Assembly: GCF_014646155.1 (NCBI RefSeq)
Contig: NZ_BMMX01000002.1
Coordinates: 310,001-374,000 of the forward strand
Length of the DNA stretch: 64,000 nucleotides
Direction: 5' to 3'
From: Mangrovihabitans endophyticus
Lineage (GTDB): Bacteria > Actinomycetota > Actinomycetes > Mycobacteriales > Micromonosporaceae
Part shown: positions 8,716 through 16,879 of the stretch, one piece after another
Position numbering within the stretch: position 1 is the stretch's first letter
How the letters are laid out: the number at the start of each line of letters is the position of its first letter
Program-made: the position numbers and the translations under genes
The notes under the pieces: model-generated
The model's database searches: none
The model's input: the letters and a program-made list of their open reading frames with translations, nothing else
What the model was told of the DNA's origin: nothing

Positions 8716-9025
8716 ATGCGGCGTCACATCCAGCTCGGTGTCCGCTTTCTGGCGGAGCTGGCAGACGACGGCCACGCACTGGAGTTCGCCATCGGTACCG
8801 GAAGAGTCGCCATACCCCTGATCGAGCACGGCGTTCCGGTGGCCGGCATCGAGCTCTCCCAACCGATGGCCGACCAGCTCAACAGGAAGCGGACGGACAT
8901 CCCCGTGGTGATCGGCGATATGGCGACGACCACCGTCGCGGGACAGTTCTCGCTCGTGTACGTCGTCTGGAACAGCATCAGCAACCTCCGCACCCAGCCC
9001 GAGCAGGTCGCCTGCTTCCGCAACG
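8716..9025 (+). pseudogene. SAM-dependent methyltransferase, C-terminally truncated (copy 1)
   Basis: Reading 'RFLAELADDGHALEFAIGTG' gives methyltransferase motif I, followed by 'AGIELSQPMADQLNRK', 'VVIGDMATT' and 'LVYVVWNSISNL', all class I landmarks. At 9025 homology with copy 2 ends and the frame runs into the 3' end of an exonuclease gene on the other strand. The C-terminal half is therefore missing. The N-terminus also begins abruptly at the first visible ATG, so the original start may have been lost too. Confidence 0.75.
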
Positions 9026-9488
9026 GCGTCCAGGGTGTAAGACGCCAGGCCGGGTCTGCACCGTTTGGCCAGAGCGAGGTGTCGAGCATCGGCGCGGCGG
9101 CGGCAGTCGGGCAGGCGTTCGCGTAGCGGCGCAGGATTCCGGTCTCGGTGCAGGCGTGATGGGCGACCAGCAGGTACGGCGGGTCGGTCAGCAGCGCGTC
9201 CAGGCTGGCGAGGACGGCGGGGGCGGCGGGCTGGCCGGCGAACATTCGCGCAGTGATCCCGGTCTGCCGGCTGTCCGCCTCGGTCAACGGGGCATGCGCG
9301 GGAGGCCGGATCAGCGCCTCGAACCGGCTGACACACTCCATACCTTCCCGGGTGGGGCGTACGACCACGGCGCCGACCTCGATCGGCTCGGCCGAGCTAC
9401 CCGCAGGCGTGGTTCCCTCGAAGTCGATGACGACAAATCGTGTGGCGGCGAAGGCTGGATCGTCGAGGTAGCGGTGCAGGCCGGTCAT
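9026..9488 (-). pseudogene. DEDD-type 3'-5' exonuclease (DnaQ-like), 3' end cut off at the repeat junction
   Basis: The frame starts ATG at 9488, overlapping the upstream P-loop gene by 4 bp (ATGA). 'RFVVIDFEGTTP' carries the first acidic pair of the exonuclease fold (Asp22, Glu24). 'IEVGAVVVRPT', 'PLTEADSRQTGITARM' and 'LLVAHHACTETGILRRY' follow. The last is the Exo II region, with Glu or Thr where Asp is usual. At 9026 the repeat copy begins and the native C-terminus, including the final His/Asp motif, is replaced by antisense methyltransferase sequence. It is the last gene of the 16879-9026 operon and is probably inactive. Confidence 0.7.
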
Positions 9489-10003
9489 GATGAACTCCGG
9501 CCGACGGCGCGGACCTGGGCCACGTACCGGGTGACGGCGCGGCGGCTGCGCAGATGCACGACCCTCGCCCGGGTGGCGTGCTCGCGCAGGCAAGCTTGGA
9601 CTCGGGGCAGATGCCGGGCGCGGTACGTGGCCGCGTATGTCAGGACTTCGAGGGTGATCCGGTCGTACACCCCGTCGGCGTGCTGGCCGCCGCGGTAGCG
9701 CAGCCGCCGGGCGGCGATCCCGGTGAGGCAGACCAGTGGGTGCGGGTCGAGCACGATGATGGTGTCCGCGGCGGCAGCGCGCACCGGGAGGCTGGCCAGG
9801 CTGTTGCCGTCGGCGATCCACCGCGTGCCGGCCACGAGCTGGTGTTGTGCCGCGACGAAGTCCGGTTCGGCGATCACGTTCCAGTCGGAGTCGTAGCGCA
9901 GCTGGTCGAGGTGGGTAACCGGGAGATCAAGCAGGTCGCCCAGTGTGCGGGCCAAGACGGTCTTACCGGCGCCGCTGGCACCAAGAATCGCGATCCGCTG
10001 CAT
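9485..10003 (-). CDS. Small P-loop kinase (adenylate-kinase / FlaR-like)
   Basis: The protein has 172 residues from an ATG at 10003. AAAGG lies about 8 nt upstream, favouring this ATG over two starts slightly upstream. Walker A is 'ILGASGAGKTVLARTLG' near residues 6-22, followed by 'LPVTHLDQLRYDSDW' (the phosphate/substrate aspartate region) and 'DTIIVLDPHPLVCL'. The pattern matches the small nucleotide-kinase-like 'topology modulation/FlaR' group that phosphorylates an unknown small molecule. It overlaps the downstream exonuclease by 4 bp, and 88 bp separate it from the upstream GNAT gene. The substrate cannot be predicted. Confidence 0.8.
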   Translation of the reverse strand: MQRIAILGASGAGKTVLARTLGDLLDLPVTHLDQLRYDSDWNVIAEPDFVAAQHQLVAGTRWIADGNSLASLPVRAAAADTIIVLDPHPLVCLTGIAARRLRYRGGQHADGVYDRITLEVLTYAATYRARHLPRVQACLREHATRARVVHLRSRRAVTRYVAQVRAVGRSSS

Positions 10004-10091
10004 GCACATCACCTTTCGTTGTGCAGGACGGATGGGCTGCGCCGGCGACCATCGCCCATGGGGCGGACTCGCCGGGGTGTTTCCCGACGCG

Positions 10092-10793
10092 TCAACGGTG
10101 ACCGTTTTCTAGGTAGGCGGTCACCCCGCTGGTGCGGGCGTCGAACGCGACGGCGATGCGGCGGGCGAGCAGTCCGGACAGGCGTTGCTCGGCCTGGGGC
10201 GGGTCGGACCAGGCCCAGATGTGTAGTTCCTCGCTGGACAGCCGGATCGAGCTGGTCTGTTCAGGGGTGAGGTGGCCGCCGTCGAACAGCAGCATGAGTC
10301 CTTCGGTGCGCCCGTCCCGGCCGTACCGCTCGAAGCTGCCGGCCTGTACCGCGCCGAGGCGTTCGAGCAGGCGCTGCGAGGCCAGGTTCGCCTGCTGAGT
10401 CGTGGCGATCAGCTCGTTGTCCTCGGTGTTGGCGAAGAACCAGTCGCGGACCAGCGCCACGGCCTCACCGGCCAGCCCTCGCCGCCAGAACGCGTGACGC
10501 AGATGGTAGGAGATCTCTAACGGCCCGCGTTTGCGGGCCACACTGCCGCTGCCGGCCACCACGCCCGCGGCCTGGTCGACGATCACGAACTGCCCCCACC
10601 GCGCTTCGCCAATCTTCCGGGCGGCATCGACCTCAGCGGCCACCTGATCCTTAGGGCCACCGAGATAGCGGCGCACCCGCGCGTCGGTGGCCATCTCCAC
10701 CAGCGCATGCCCGTCGCCGGGCGCAGGAGCGCGCACCACGACACGCTCGCCGGTCAGGACCTCCAAGGGTGCACAGTGGTCATCGCTGATCAC
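10092..10793 (-). CDS. GNAT acetyltransferase fused to a NUDIX-like C-terminal tail
   Basis: The protein has 233 residues from a GTG that overlaps the stop of the upstream kinase gene (GTGA, 10790-10793). The first 160 residues are a RimJ/RimL-type GNAT domain. 'LTGERVVVRAPAPGDGHALV' opens it, with 'ISYHLRHAFWRRGLAGEAVA' as the acetyl-CoA loop and 'QANLASQRLLERLGAVQAG' as the last helices. From about residue 165 the sequence changes to 'TEGLMLLFDGGHLTPEQTSS' and 'RLSGLLARRIAVAF'. This matches the C-terminal third of a NUDIX hydrolase family and lacks the Nudix box. The result is probably a gene fusion by deletion. The GNAT part looks functional; the tail cannot hydrolyse nucleotides by itself. 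Confidence 0.75.
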   Translation of the reverse strand: MISDDHCAPLEVLTGERVVVRAPAPGDGHALVEMATDARVRRYLGGPKDQVAAEVDAARKIGEARWGQFVIVDQAAGVVAGSGSVARKRGPLEISYHLRHAFWRRGLAGEAVALVRDWFFANTEDNELIATTQQANLASQRLLERLGAVQAGSFERYGRDGRTEGLMLLFDGGHLTPEQTSSIRLSSEELHIWAWSDPPQAEQRLSGLLARRIAVAFDARTSGVTAYLENGHR

Positions 10794-11605
10794 TTCCGCT
10801 CTGGTCGGCGCCGGGGTGGTGAGCTGGGGGTCAGCAGAGACGCACGCCGGCCGAGGATGAAGGCGGCAGCGCGTCGATATTCGGCGGCGAAGTCGTGCTC
10901 GCCGTGCTGCGCGTACGCCGGGTCGCTGGCGCGAACGCGCTGGTCGATGTCGGTGGCCATGCCGAGCAGCCGGATCGCGGCGTAGTCGATCAGCCGGGCC
11001 GGGTCCATGCCGAGGTCGTAGGAGGTGGTGAAGATGCGTAGCCGACGGGCGCGGTCGGGTTCGCTGGACCAGCCGAAACCTCCGAGGTCTTCGGTCGGGT
11101 GGAAGGGGACGAGCTGGTGGGCGAGATACGCCAAATCCCAGGCCCGATTGGACGGTCCGGCGAAGTCGAAATCGATGACCCCGACGACCTGATCGTCGTC
11201 GAAGAGCAGATTCCAGGGGGCGAGGTCGCCGTGGCCGATGCAGTCGATCTCGGCCGGCACAGTGACCTCTTGCTGGCTCCACTGCCCGGGATGTGGCGGG
11301 GTGAACCCGATCGTGGCATCGTGCAGTGCTCGTACGGTGCGGGCGGCGGAGCGCAGCGCTTTCTCGGAACGCACCGCGTCGGCGAGCGGCGGCGAGGCGC
11401 TGCTGCCCCGCAGGTAGGTCAAGGTCTCCCGTCCGTCGTCCGCGGCGAGGTCTAGTGGTCGCGGAGCGCGGTCGAATCCCTGGCTGGCGATGTGCTCGAG
11501 GAGGGCATGGATATTCCTCGCGCCGGGACCGGTGAGTCGGGTGACAGTATCGCCGTCGCGGATCGGGGCAGCGAATCGGCCACCGGCCAGAGCTTCGTCG
11601 GGCAT
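10790..11605 (-). CDS. Aminoglycoside-phosphotransferase-family kinase
   Basis: The 271-residue protein starts at an ATG with GGAG 6 nt upstream. Catalytic-loop motif 'DCIGHGDLAPWNLLFDDDQV' (the APH HGDxxxxN Brenner motif) and the metal-binding 'VIDFDFAGPSNRAWDLAYLA' are both intact, so the enzyme should bind ATP and magnesium. The N-terminal lobe is shorter than in classical APH enzymes. This family phosphorylates small hydroxylated metabolites, including antibiotics. The operon context (exporter, GNAT, other kinases, MazG) suggests modification of a small molecule or nucleotide rather than clinical-type resistance. It is translationally coupled to the downstream GNAT gene. Confidence 0.8.
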   Translation of the reverse strand: MPDEALAGGRFAAPIRDGDTVTRLTGPGARNIHALLEHIASQGFDRAPRPLDLAADDGRETLTYLRGSSASPPLADAVRSEKALRSAARTVRALHDATIGFTPPHPGQWSQQEVTVPAEIDCIGHGDLAPWNLLFDDDQVVGVIDFDFAGPSNRAWDLAYLAHQLVPFHPTEDLGGFGWSSEPDRARRLRIFTTSYDLGMDPARLIDYAAIRLLGMATDIDQRVRASDPAYAQHGEHDFAAEYRRAAAFILGRRASLLTPSSPPRRRPERK

Positions 11606-11904
11606 GGGAACTCCTGCGGGTGAAGTCGGGTGTGCAGGTCGTGTGCCGCGGCTACGAGGGGCGGGTCATGGATTCGCGGGTCCCGGAGCAGGAGCTGACG
11701 GTGGCGGCTAAAACCGTTGCGCAGGTCGAGGGCGACCGCGCTGCCGCCGGAGTGCGCGGTCACATAGGTCATCTGCCGGGCGAGAGCGCTGATCGCATAC
11801 GCCGACCAGAACTGGCGCTCGTCGGCTCTACCAGCCTGGACACGGCTACGGGCCGGCTGCGACGCCTGCCCGAGAGGGGCCGCAGCCGGCCTGACGCCGG
11901 TCAT
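11452..11904 (-). CDS. Possible coupled small protein (uncertain)
   Basis: An ATG at 11904 overlaps the stop of the kinase-MazG gene by 4 bp (ATGA), the same arrangement used throughout this operon, and a frame of 150 codons follows. The part before 11606 includes 'QFWSAYAISALARQMTYVT' and looks moderately protein-like. The last 50 codons overlap the start of the phosphotransferase gene in another frame, which is unusual, and no family is recognised. It may be real with a compressed boundary, a frameshifted remnant, or only the linker between two operon genes. Confidence 0.3.
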   Translation of the reverse strand: MTGVRPAAAPLGQASQPARSRVQAGRADERQFWSAYAISALARQMTYVTAHSGGSAVALDLRNGFSRHRQLLLRDPRIHDPPLVAAAHDLHTRLHPQEFPCPTKLWPVADSLPRSATAILSPDSPVPARGISMPSSSTSPARDSTALRDH

Positions 11905-12932
11905 GGCGAGTCGACCGGTTCCCCGGCCGGCGACGGGCCGAGTCGGGCGACGACTTTCGCCGCGACCTCGGCCATAACGGCGCGGGGGTCGAAGCCGAGG
12001 CTGGCGGCGGCGACTAAGGCGGTGACCGCGACGTCACCGAGCTCGTCGGCCACGTCCTGCCGGTCGTGGGTTACGCCTTTGCGGGGGTTCTGGCCGACGG
12101 TGCCGATCCACGCGGCGGCGGCTTCGCCGGCCTCTTCGACGATCTTCAGGATCCGCAGACCCAGTTCCGGCTCTGCCGTGCCGTTGTGCTTGTCCAACCA
12201 CGCCCGGGACGCCGCGATCGCTGCCCAGATCCCCGCCTCCTCGCGACCGTTGTCCTGGCCGGCAGCCTCCTGAGGCGGGTCCGTGGGGTCGACGGGTGTC
12301 GCACCGCCGGACTCCCTTCCCGATCCGGCGGCGTCGGCGTGGAGGCGTTTCTCGGCGCAGCGTCGACACATCCTTGGGCAGGGGGTCAGTGCTGCGGCCT
12401 CGGCGAGGCCACTGCCGTGCAGGACCGCCGCCACGCTATCCTCGACGGTGGAATCCTGCGCGATCCGCTGCTCCCCGTCGACGCCCAGCAGGTTGTCTGC
12501 GGCGAACCAGGACGCCATCGTCTCCGCGCTGATGTGGGCCATGCCGGGGCGGCCAGCGTGCCGGCGCACCGTCTCGTCGAACGACACGTCCATCCAGAAC
12601 ACCGCCGACCGTCCGGGATGCTCGGCGATCAGCTCCCGCAAGAGTGCTCCGTACTGGCCGGTATGCAGAATCCCTTCCAGCACGACGTGATAGCCCGACC
12701 CCAGAGCCGCGCGCGCCATCGTGGTGATGAACCCCGGCGCCACCGTCGGGGTGCTGTTGGTGCCGTGCTCACGCAGCACCACCCGGCGTAGGTAGTCCTG
12801 CTCGATCAGGGCGCAGCCCCGGCCGTAGCGGCGGCGGACCGCGGCTGCGATGGTCGACTTCCCGGAGCCGGAGTTCCCGCGAATGATCACCAGTGTCGGC
12901 GCCTGCGCGGGCGCATGGTCGATGGTCGTCAT
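11901..12932 (-). CDS. P-loop kinase fused to a MazG-like nucleotide pyrophosphohydrolase
   Basis: The protein has 343 residues; ATG 12932 overlaps the methyltransferase stop by 4 bp. Residues 1-190 form a zeta-toxin/chloramphenicol-phosphotransferase-like kinase: 'LVIIRGNSGSGKSTIAAAVR' (Walker A at 18-27), 'CALIEQDYLRR' and 'FWMDVSFDETVRRHAGRPG'. A polar linker follows, with a small CxxxCRRC-like cysteine group ('CPRMCRRCAEKR'). The C-terminus is an all-alpha MazG domain with the metal-binding EExxE and ExxD pattern ('LKIVEEAGEAAAAW' then 'DVADELGDVAVTALV'). A kinase joined to a house-cleaning pyrophosphohydrolase suggests work on a nucleoside or nucleotide, either producing or detoxifying a non-canonical species. 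Confidence 0.8.
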   Translation of the reverse strand: MTTIDHAPAQAPTLVIIRGNSGSGKSTIAAAVRRRYGRGCALIEQDYLRRVVLREHGTNSTPTVAPGFITTMARAALGSGYHVVLEGILHTGQYGALLRELIAEHPGRSAVFWMDVSFDETVRRHAGRPGMAHISAETMASWFAADNLLGVDGEQRIAQDSTVEDSVAAVLHGSGLAEAAALTPCPRMCRRCAEKRLHADAAGSGRESGGATPVDPTDPPQEAAGQDNGREEAGIWAAIAASRAWLDKHNGTAEPELGLRILKIVEEAGEAAAAWIGTVGQNPRKGVTHDRQDVADELGDVAVTALVAAASLGFDPRAVMAEVAAKVVARLGPSPAGEPVDSP

Positions 12933-14167
12933 TGCTCTTGGCCGGGCCAAGTGATCACGATGGTGGTGTGCCGGCGTGGCACCAGCAGCCGTAATCTGCC
13001 GCTGTCGGGCAGCCGGGTGCCGGTCGGGTACACGGTGATCCGAGGCCCGGCCCCGGCGCGATGCTGCTCGTGCCAGACCGTCAGCAGATCGATCAGCTCC
13101 GCGGCCAGGGTGTCCGCGGCGGGTCCGTAGCCGTGGGTGCCGAACTGCCAGGTCTCGGCGTTCTGCCTGCGCAGGGTGAGGTAGGCGAAGCTGTCGTCGG
13201 TCAGCAGGGTGGGGCAGAAGAACCGGTCTTGCGGGTCCAGCAGGCCGGCGGTCTTCTCCCGGTCGACGGTGAGGATCCCGTACGGGCGGGGCTGGCTGGC
13301 CAGCCACAGGTGCACCGACTCGAACGCGCTGCCGTCATCGAGCGCGGCCGTCACCGGCGACCACCGCAGCACCCCCGGCGGGTCGAGCGCGGCCCGCAAT
13401 GCGTCCCCATCGACCTGAGTGGTGGGGTCATCCAGCACCAGGACGGCGTCGTCGCCGCGCAACGGGATCCGGCGTGCCGGGTCCCGGCCGTAGCCCTGCA
13501 TCGACACGAACCCGCACTGCAACGCCGCCCCCGCGACCAGGTGATCGCCGTCGAGCCGCAGCGTGAGGCAGCGGGTGTGCCCGCGCATCCGCAACGGGAT
13601 CACCAGCACACCATCAGCAGCCACCTGCCCGATCCACGCCGGTGGTACGTCGCTGGTCTCGACCGTCACGATCACCGCGTCATACGGGCCGCCCTCGGCA
13701 TAGCCGTGCTCGCCATCCGCGCGGATCGCCTGGACCTGCGGGTAGCCGGCCCGGGCCAACCCGGTCCGGGCGTTGGCAACGACCTGCGCGTCAATGTCAA
13801 CAGTGACCACCATCCCGGCCGGGCCGACCACCTCAGCCAACAGGGCCGCGTTGTAGCCACCCGAGCCGATCTCGAGCACCCGCGATCCTGGCTTCAGCGC
13901 GGCGGCCTCGATCATGTACGCCTGAAGCCAGGGAGCGGAGATCGAGCTGGTCGTCTTTCCGTCCGGGCCGCGCCGGGTGACCACCGTGTCGTCGGCATAG
14001 GCCGCCTCGATGCTGGTGCCCTCCGGGGCGAACAAATGCCGCGGCACGGCGGCGAACGCCGCGGCCACCGCAGGCTGGGTGATCCATCCTCGGGCGGTGA
14101 GCTGGTCGATCAGCTGCTGTCGGGCCAATTCGGGAGTGCGATCCTGCACGTTGGGGCTGGTGGACAC
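12929..14167 (-). CDS. Protein-L-isoaspartate O-methyltransferase-like enzyme (FxLD-system type)
   Basis: The protein has 412 residues from a GTG at 14167 with AAAGAGG just upstream. The same frame is open further up to 14503, but that part is the tail of a nucleotidyltransferase. 'ARQQLIDQLTARGWI', 'VPRHLFAP', the SAM-binding 'VLEIGSGGYNAALLAEVVG' and 'YDAVIVTVETSDVPPAWIG' match the PCMT fold. The 200-residue C-terminal extension resembles the methyltransferases called 'FxLD system' that sit beside lanthipeptide genes. No precursor peptide or lanthionine synthetase is visible here. It may therefore methylate aspartate or isoaspartate in another peptide, or the RiPP genes are lost. Confidence 0.75.
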   Translation of the reverse strand: MSTSPNVQDRTPELARQQLIDQLTARGWITQPAVAAAFAAVPRHLFAPEGTSIEAAYADDTVVTRRGPDGKTTSSISAPWLQAYMIEAAALKPGSRVLEIGSGGYNAALLAEVVGPAGMVVTVDIDAQVVANARTGLARAGYPQVQAIRADGEHGYAEGGPYDAVIVTVETSDVPPAWIGQVAADGVLVIPLRMRGHTRCLTLRLDGDHLVAGAALQCGFVSMQGYGRDPARRIPLRGDDAVLVLDDPTTQVDGDALRAALDPPGVLRWSPVTAALDDGSAFESVHLWLASQPRPYGILTVDREKTAGLLDPQDRFFCPTLLTDDSFAYLTLRRQNAETWQFGTHGYGPAADTLAAELIDLLTVWHEQHRAGAGPRITVYPTGTRLPDSGRLRLLVPRRHTTIVITWPGQEQ

Positions 14168-14924
14168 GGGCACCTCTTTCAACAAGACAGATACGAGGTT
14201 GAGTAGCCGCCGGACCGCGGCCAGCGCCCGCCCCGGTGGCGACCGCATAGCGGCCAGCCGGGTGCTGAGCAAGCGGCGCAGTTCGCCGACATCGGTGATG
14301 TCGCTGATGTGCAGCTGGCGGCAGATCCCGGCCCGGCGGTGCCGATCGCCGCGGGCGTGGTACTTCGCGGCCATCTGGATCAGCATGAGCAGCGTGGCCG
14401 GATCGTGCGGATCGAAGCCGGACGCGTCGTCCGGCGGGCAGGTGGCCAGCAGGTCCAGCAGGCCCAGCCCACTGTGGGGCAGACGCGTCCGTTCGGTCAG
14501 CACCCGCCCGCCTGCCGGGACGGCCGCACCACAGGTACACGTCGATCAGGACCGGCAGACCGGCGAGCTCCACCGCCACGGCGAGATAGCCTCCGCCGGC
14601 CGGCGCGTTCCGCGGCTTCGGCCTGCGGTACAGCTCGACACCCGGCAAACCCAGTCCGCCGACCGGATCGGCGAGCAGAACCGGCGGGATCGGCGAATCG
14701 AGCACGACGATCAGATCCACGTCGCTGAACGCGTCACTGCCACCGACCGCGAGCGACCCGACCACCACCGTGCCCGCCACGCGCCGATCCGCGCCCAGCA
14801 CGGCAGTGGCCTCGGCCAGCCACGCGTCTCGGGCGGCCCTGACCCAAGCCATCTGCATGGCCGGATCGACGACGCGTGGTGGTGGATCGCCGGTAGCGGT
14901 GCCGACATTCAGGGGTTGACTCAC
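14168..14924 (-). pseudogene. Nucleotidyltransferase-superfamily protein, frameshifted
   Basis: GTG 14924 overlaps the ABC transporter stop (GTGA). 'VAGTVVVGSLAVGGSDAFSD' followed by 'VDLIVVLD' is the GSxxxGxxSDxD signature of minimal nucleotidyltransferases, and 'LPVLIDVYLW' supplies the third acidic strand. Near 14505-14525 the frame breaks. The helical C-terminal part ('PATLLMLIQMAAKYHARGD', 'ELRRLLSTRLAAM') continues in the next frame and runs on without a stop into the methyltransferase frame. A single inserted G in a GC run would explain it, so either the gene is dead or the assembly has an error. If corrected, the enzyme and the methyltransferase would be separate or fused. Confidence 0.65.
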
Positions 14925-16879
14925 TTCGTTTCACCGGTCGTCGTGGCGACCGACTGGTAGCCGGCTGCCTGCAAAGCGAATAGGGCCGCGTAGCGGCCGT
15001 CGGCGGTGACGAGTTCGGCGTGGGTGCCTTGTTCCTCGAGGCGGCCGTCGTGCATCACGTAGATCCGGTCGGCGTGGATGACGTTGGCGAGCCGGTGGGT
15101 GATCAGGATGGTGGTCCGGGTGCCTTGCCGGCTGCGGATCGACTGGAAGAGGGCATCTTCGGCGCGCGGGTCGAGTGCGGACGAGGGCTCGTCCATGATG
15201 AGCAGGTCGGCGTCGCGGTAGAAGCCGCGGCCAGCGGTCAGGCGCTGCCACTGACCGCCGGATAGGTCTTGTCCGTTGACGAACGTGCGATCGAGCAGGG
15301 TCTCGTACCCGTGCGGCAGCCGCTGGATCATCTGGTCGGCGGCTGCCTGTCTGGCCGCGCCCTTGATGCGATCGAGGCTGGCCGGTTCGGCCAGGTCGCC
15401 CATGGCGATGTTGGTGGCGGCCGTGTACGGCCAGCGATGGTGTTCTTGAAGGACGACGGAGATCCGGGCCCGAACAGCGTCAGCGTCCCAGTCCTCCAGT
15501 GGCTGGTCGTTCCACTCGATCGCCCCGGAAGTAGGGGTGCGCAGAGCGGCGATCATCGCGGCGAGGGTCGACTTTCCGGAGCCGTTCTCGCCGACGAACG
15601 CCACCGTCTGCCCGGCCTCGATGCGCAGGCTGACCTTGTCGACGGCGCACTCCTCGCGGTCGGGATAGCGCAGGCTGACGCCCCGTACGGTGATCGATTG
15701 CAACGGTGGCGGTGCCGGCCGGTCGACGGCCTCGGCCGGCGGGAGGTAGGCGGTGGCCCGGTGCAGGAAGCCCAGGTACTCCTTGAGGAACTGGCCCTGA
15801 GTGAACACCCGGTCGAGTTGGAACGTCACCGCGGCCAGGGCATGCTGGGCCGCCTGGACGGCGACGACGCAGGTCACTGAAGCCGACAGCGGGATCTGAC
15901 CGCGGTCGAGCAGCACGGCGAGCAGGACCCACACACCGCCCAAACCAATCCCGCTGATGGTGGCGCCGATACTGGTCGTGGTGGTGACCTTGCGGGCCAG
16001 ATTCAGATCGACGTTGGTCTGAGCGCTCATGACCCGGTCGTATTGGCCGAGTAGAAAGCCGCGCAGGCCGTAGCTGCGCGATTCCGGCGCCGAGTGCCGT
16101 TCGGCCATCTGGCGTTGCAAGACCCAGAGTCGGCGGCGGCGGACAGAGCCGGCCACGAACTCTTCGTAGCGTAGGTGCCCGGCCCGCAGCGCCGCGTAGA
16201 AATTAGGCACGGTCGCAACGATCAGGGCAGTCAGTAGCAGCGGGTTAATCACGATAACCGCCACGGTGACCGCGAGCAGATTCACCATCCCCGCGAATAC
16301 ATTCGCGGACTCCTGCACGAGGGTGGCGGCGGCCTCGGGGCCGCGGGTGGCGCGTTCCATGTCGTCGGCGAACGCGTCCTGGTCGAACGCGGCCAGCTCG
16401 ACCCGGGTCGTCGTCTCGAACAGCCGGCGCTCGGCCTGCTGGACCACGCGCGGGGTAAGCCCGTTCTGCGCGTAGCCCATGACGATCGAGAGGCCGCCGC
16501 GGACGGCGGTCACGCTCGCGAGCAGGATCAGGGCGGGCAAGGCGGCTCTCACCCGGTCAGGGGTGGGCCCGGCGGCGAATAGTTCCACGAGCAGCCGTTG
16601 CGTGGACAGCAGTCCGAAGGTCGACATCACCCCGGCGAGCAACGTGGTGACCAGCACGACGATGGTGCGGGTGCGGTCGGCCCGCCAGCTGATCGCGGCC
16701 GCTTCCCGCACGAGCGCAGGTAGTTCGGCGAATACGCCGAAGATGCCGGTCTCGGCCCGCTTGCGGATCCCGACCTCCCAGTCGGCGGCCCGCAGCTCGG
16801 GCAGTACGGACTCGACCTGCCCGGCCGTCATCTGCTGGGGCATCGTGCTGCGGGTCGTCTGGTCTGTTGGTGCGCTCAT
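14921..16879 (-). CDS. ABC exporter (fused membrane and ATPase domains)
   Basis: The protein has 652 residues; ATG 16879 has GGGAG 9 nt upstream. About six hydrophobic segments in residues 60-320 ('TIVVLVTTLLAGVMSTFGLL', 'LLAVTVAVIVINPLLLTALI', 'GIGLGGVWVLLAVLL') form a type-IV exporter membrane domain. The ATPase domain has Walker A 'VGENGSGKST', signature 'LSGGQWQR', Walker B 'LLIMDEPSSAL' and the switch 'ILITHRL', all intact. This half-transporter should dimerise and export a small molecule or peptide with ATP. As first gene of the operon ending at 9026 it implies that the pathway makes, or protects against, something that is pumped out. Confidence 0.85.
   Translation of the reverse strand: MSAPTDQTTRSTMPQQMTAGQVESVLPELRAADWEVGIRKRAETGIFGVFAELPALVREAAAISWRADRTRTIVVLVTTLLAGVMSTFGLLSTQRLLVELFAAGPTPDRVRAALPALILLASVTAVRGGLSIVMGYAQNGLTPRVVQQAERRLFETTTRVELAAFDQDAFADDMERATRGPEAAATLVQESANVFAGMVNLLAVTVAVIVINPLLLTALIVATVPNFYAALRAGHLRYEEFVAGSVRRRRLWVLQRQMAERHSAPESRSYGLRGFLLGQYDRVMSAQTNVDLNLARKVTTTTSIGATISGIGLGGVWVLLAVLLDRGQIPLSASVTCVVAVQAAQHALAAVTFQLDRVFTQGQFLKEYLGFLHRATAYLPPAEAVDRPAPPPLQSITVRGVSLRYPDREECAVDKVSLRIEAGQTVAFVGENGSGKSTLAAMIAALRTPTSGAIEWNDQPLEDWDADAVRARISVVLQEHHRWPYTAATNIAMGDLAEPASLDRIKGAARQAAADQMIQRLPHGYETLLDRTFVNGQDLSGGQWQRLTAGRGFYRDADLLIMDEPSSALDPRAEDALFQSIRSRQGTRTTILITHRLANVIHADRIYVMHDGRLEEQGTHAELVTADGRYAALFALQAAGYQSVATTTGETK

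Larger units (their letters stand above)
7439..9025. repeat. 1.59-kb direct repeat, copy 1 (partner 47448-49034)
   Basis: Every base from 7439 to 9025 aligns with 47448-49034 at a constant offset of 40,009 with no gaps. By eye I find about half a dozen single-base differences (for example near 7496, 7804, 8536, 8816 and 8929). The block covers the serine hydrolase gene and the head of a methyltransferase. Left of it a further 11-bp match (CGATCGAGGAC) is shared, but about 30 bp present in copy 2 are missing here. This suggests copy 1 is the derived one. The two copies share orientation. Confidence 0.95.

Noticed and set aside
8613..9821. Minus-strand reading frame spanning the exonuclease and repeat copy 1
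   Set aside because: Only the 9026-9488 part is a recognisable nuclease; the rest is antisense to the methyltransferase or overlaps the P-loop kinase gene.
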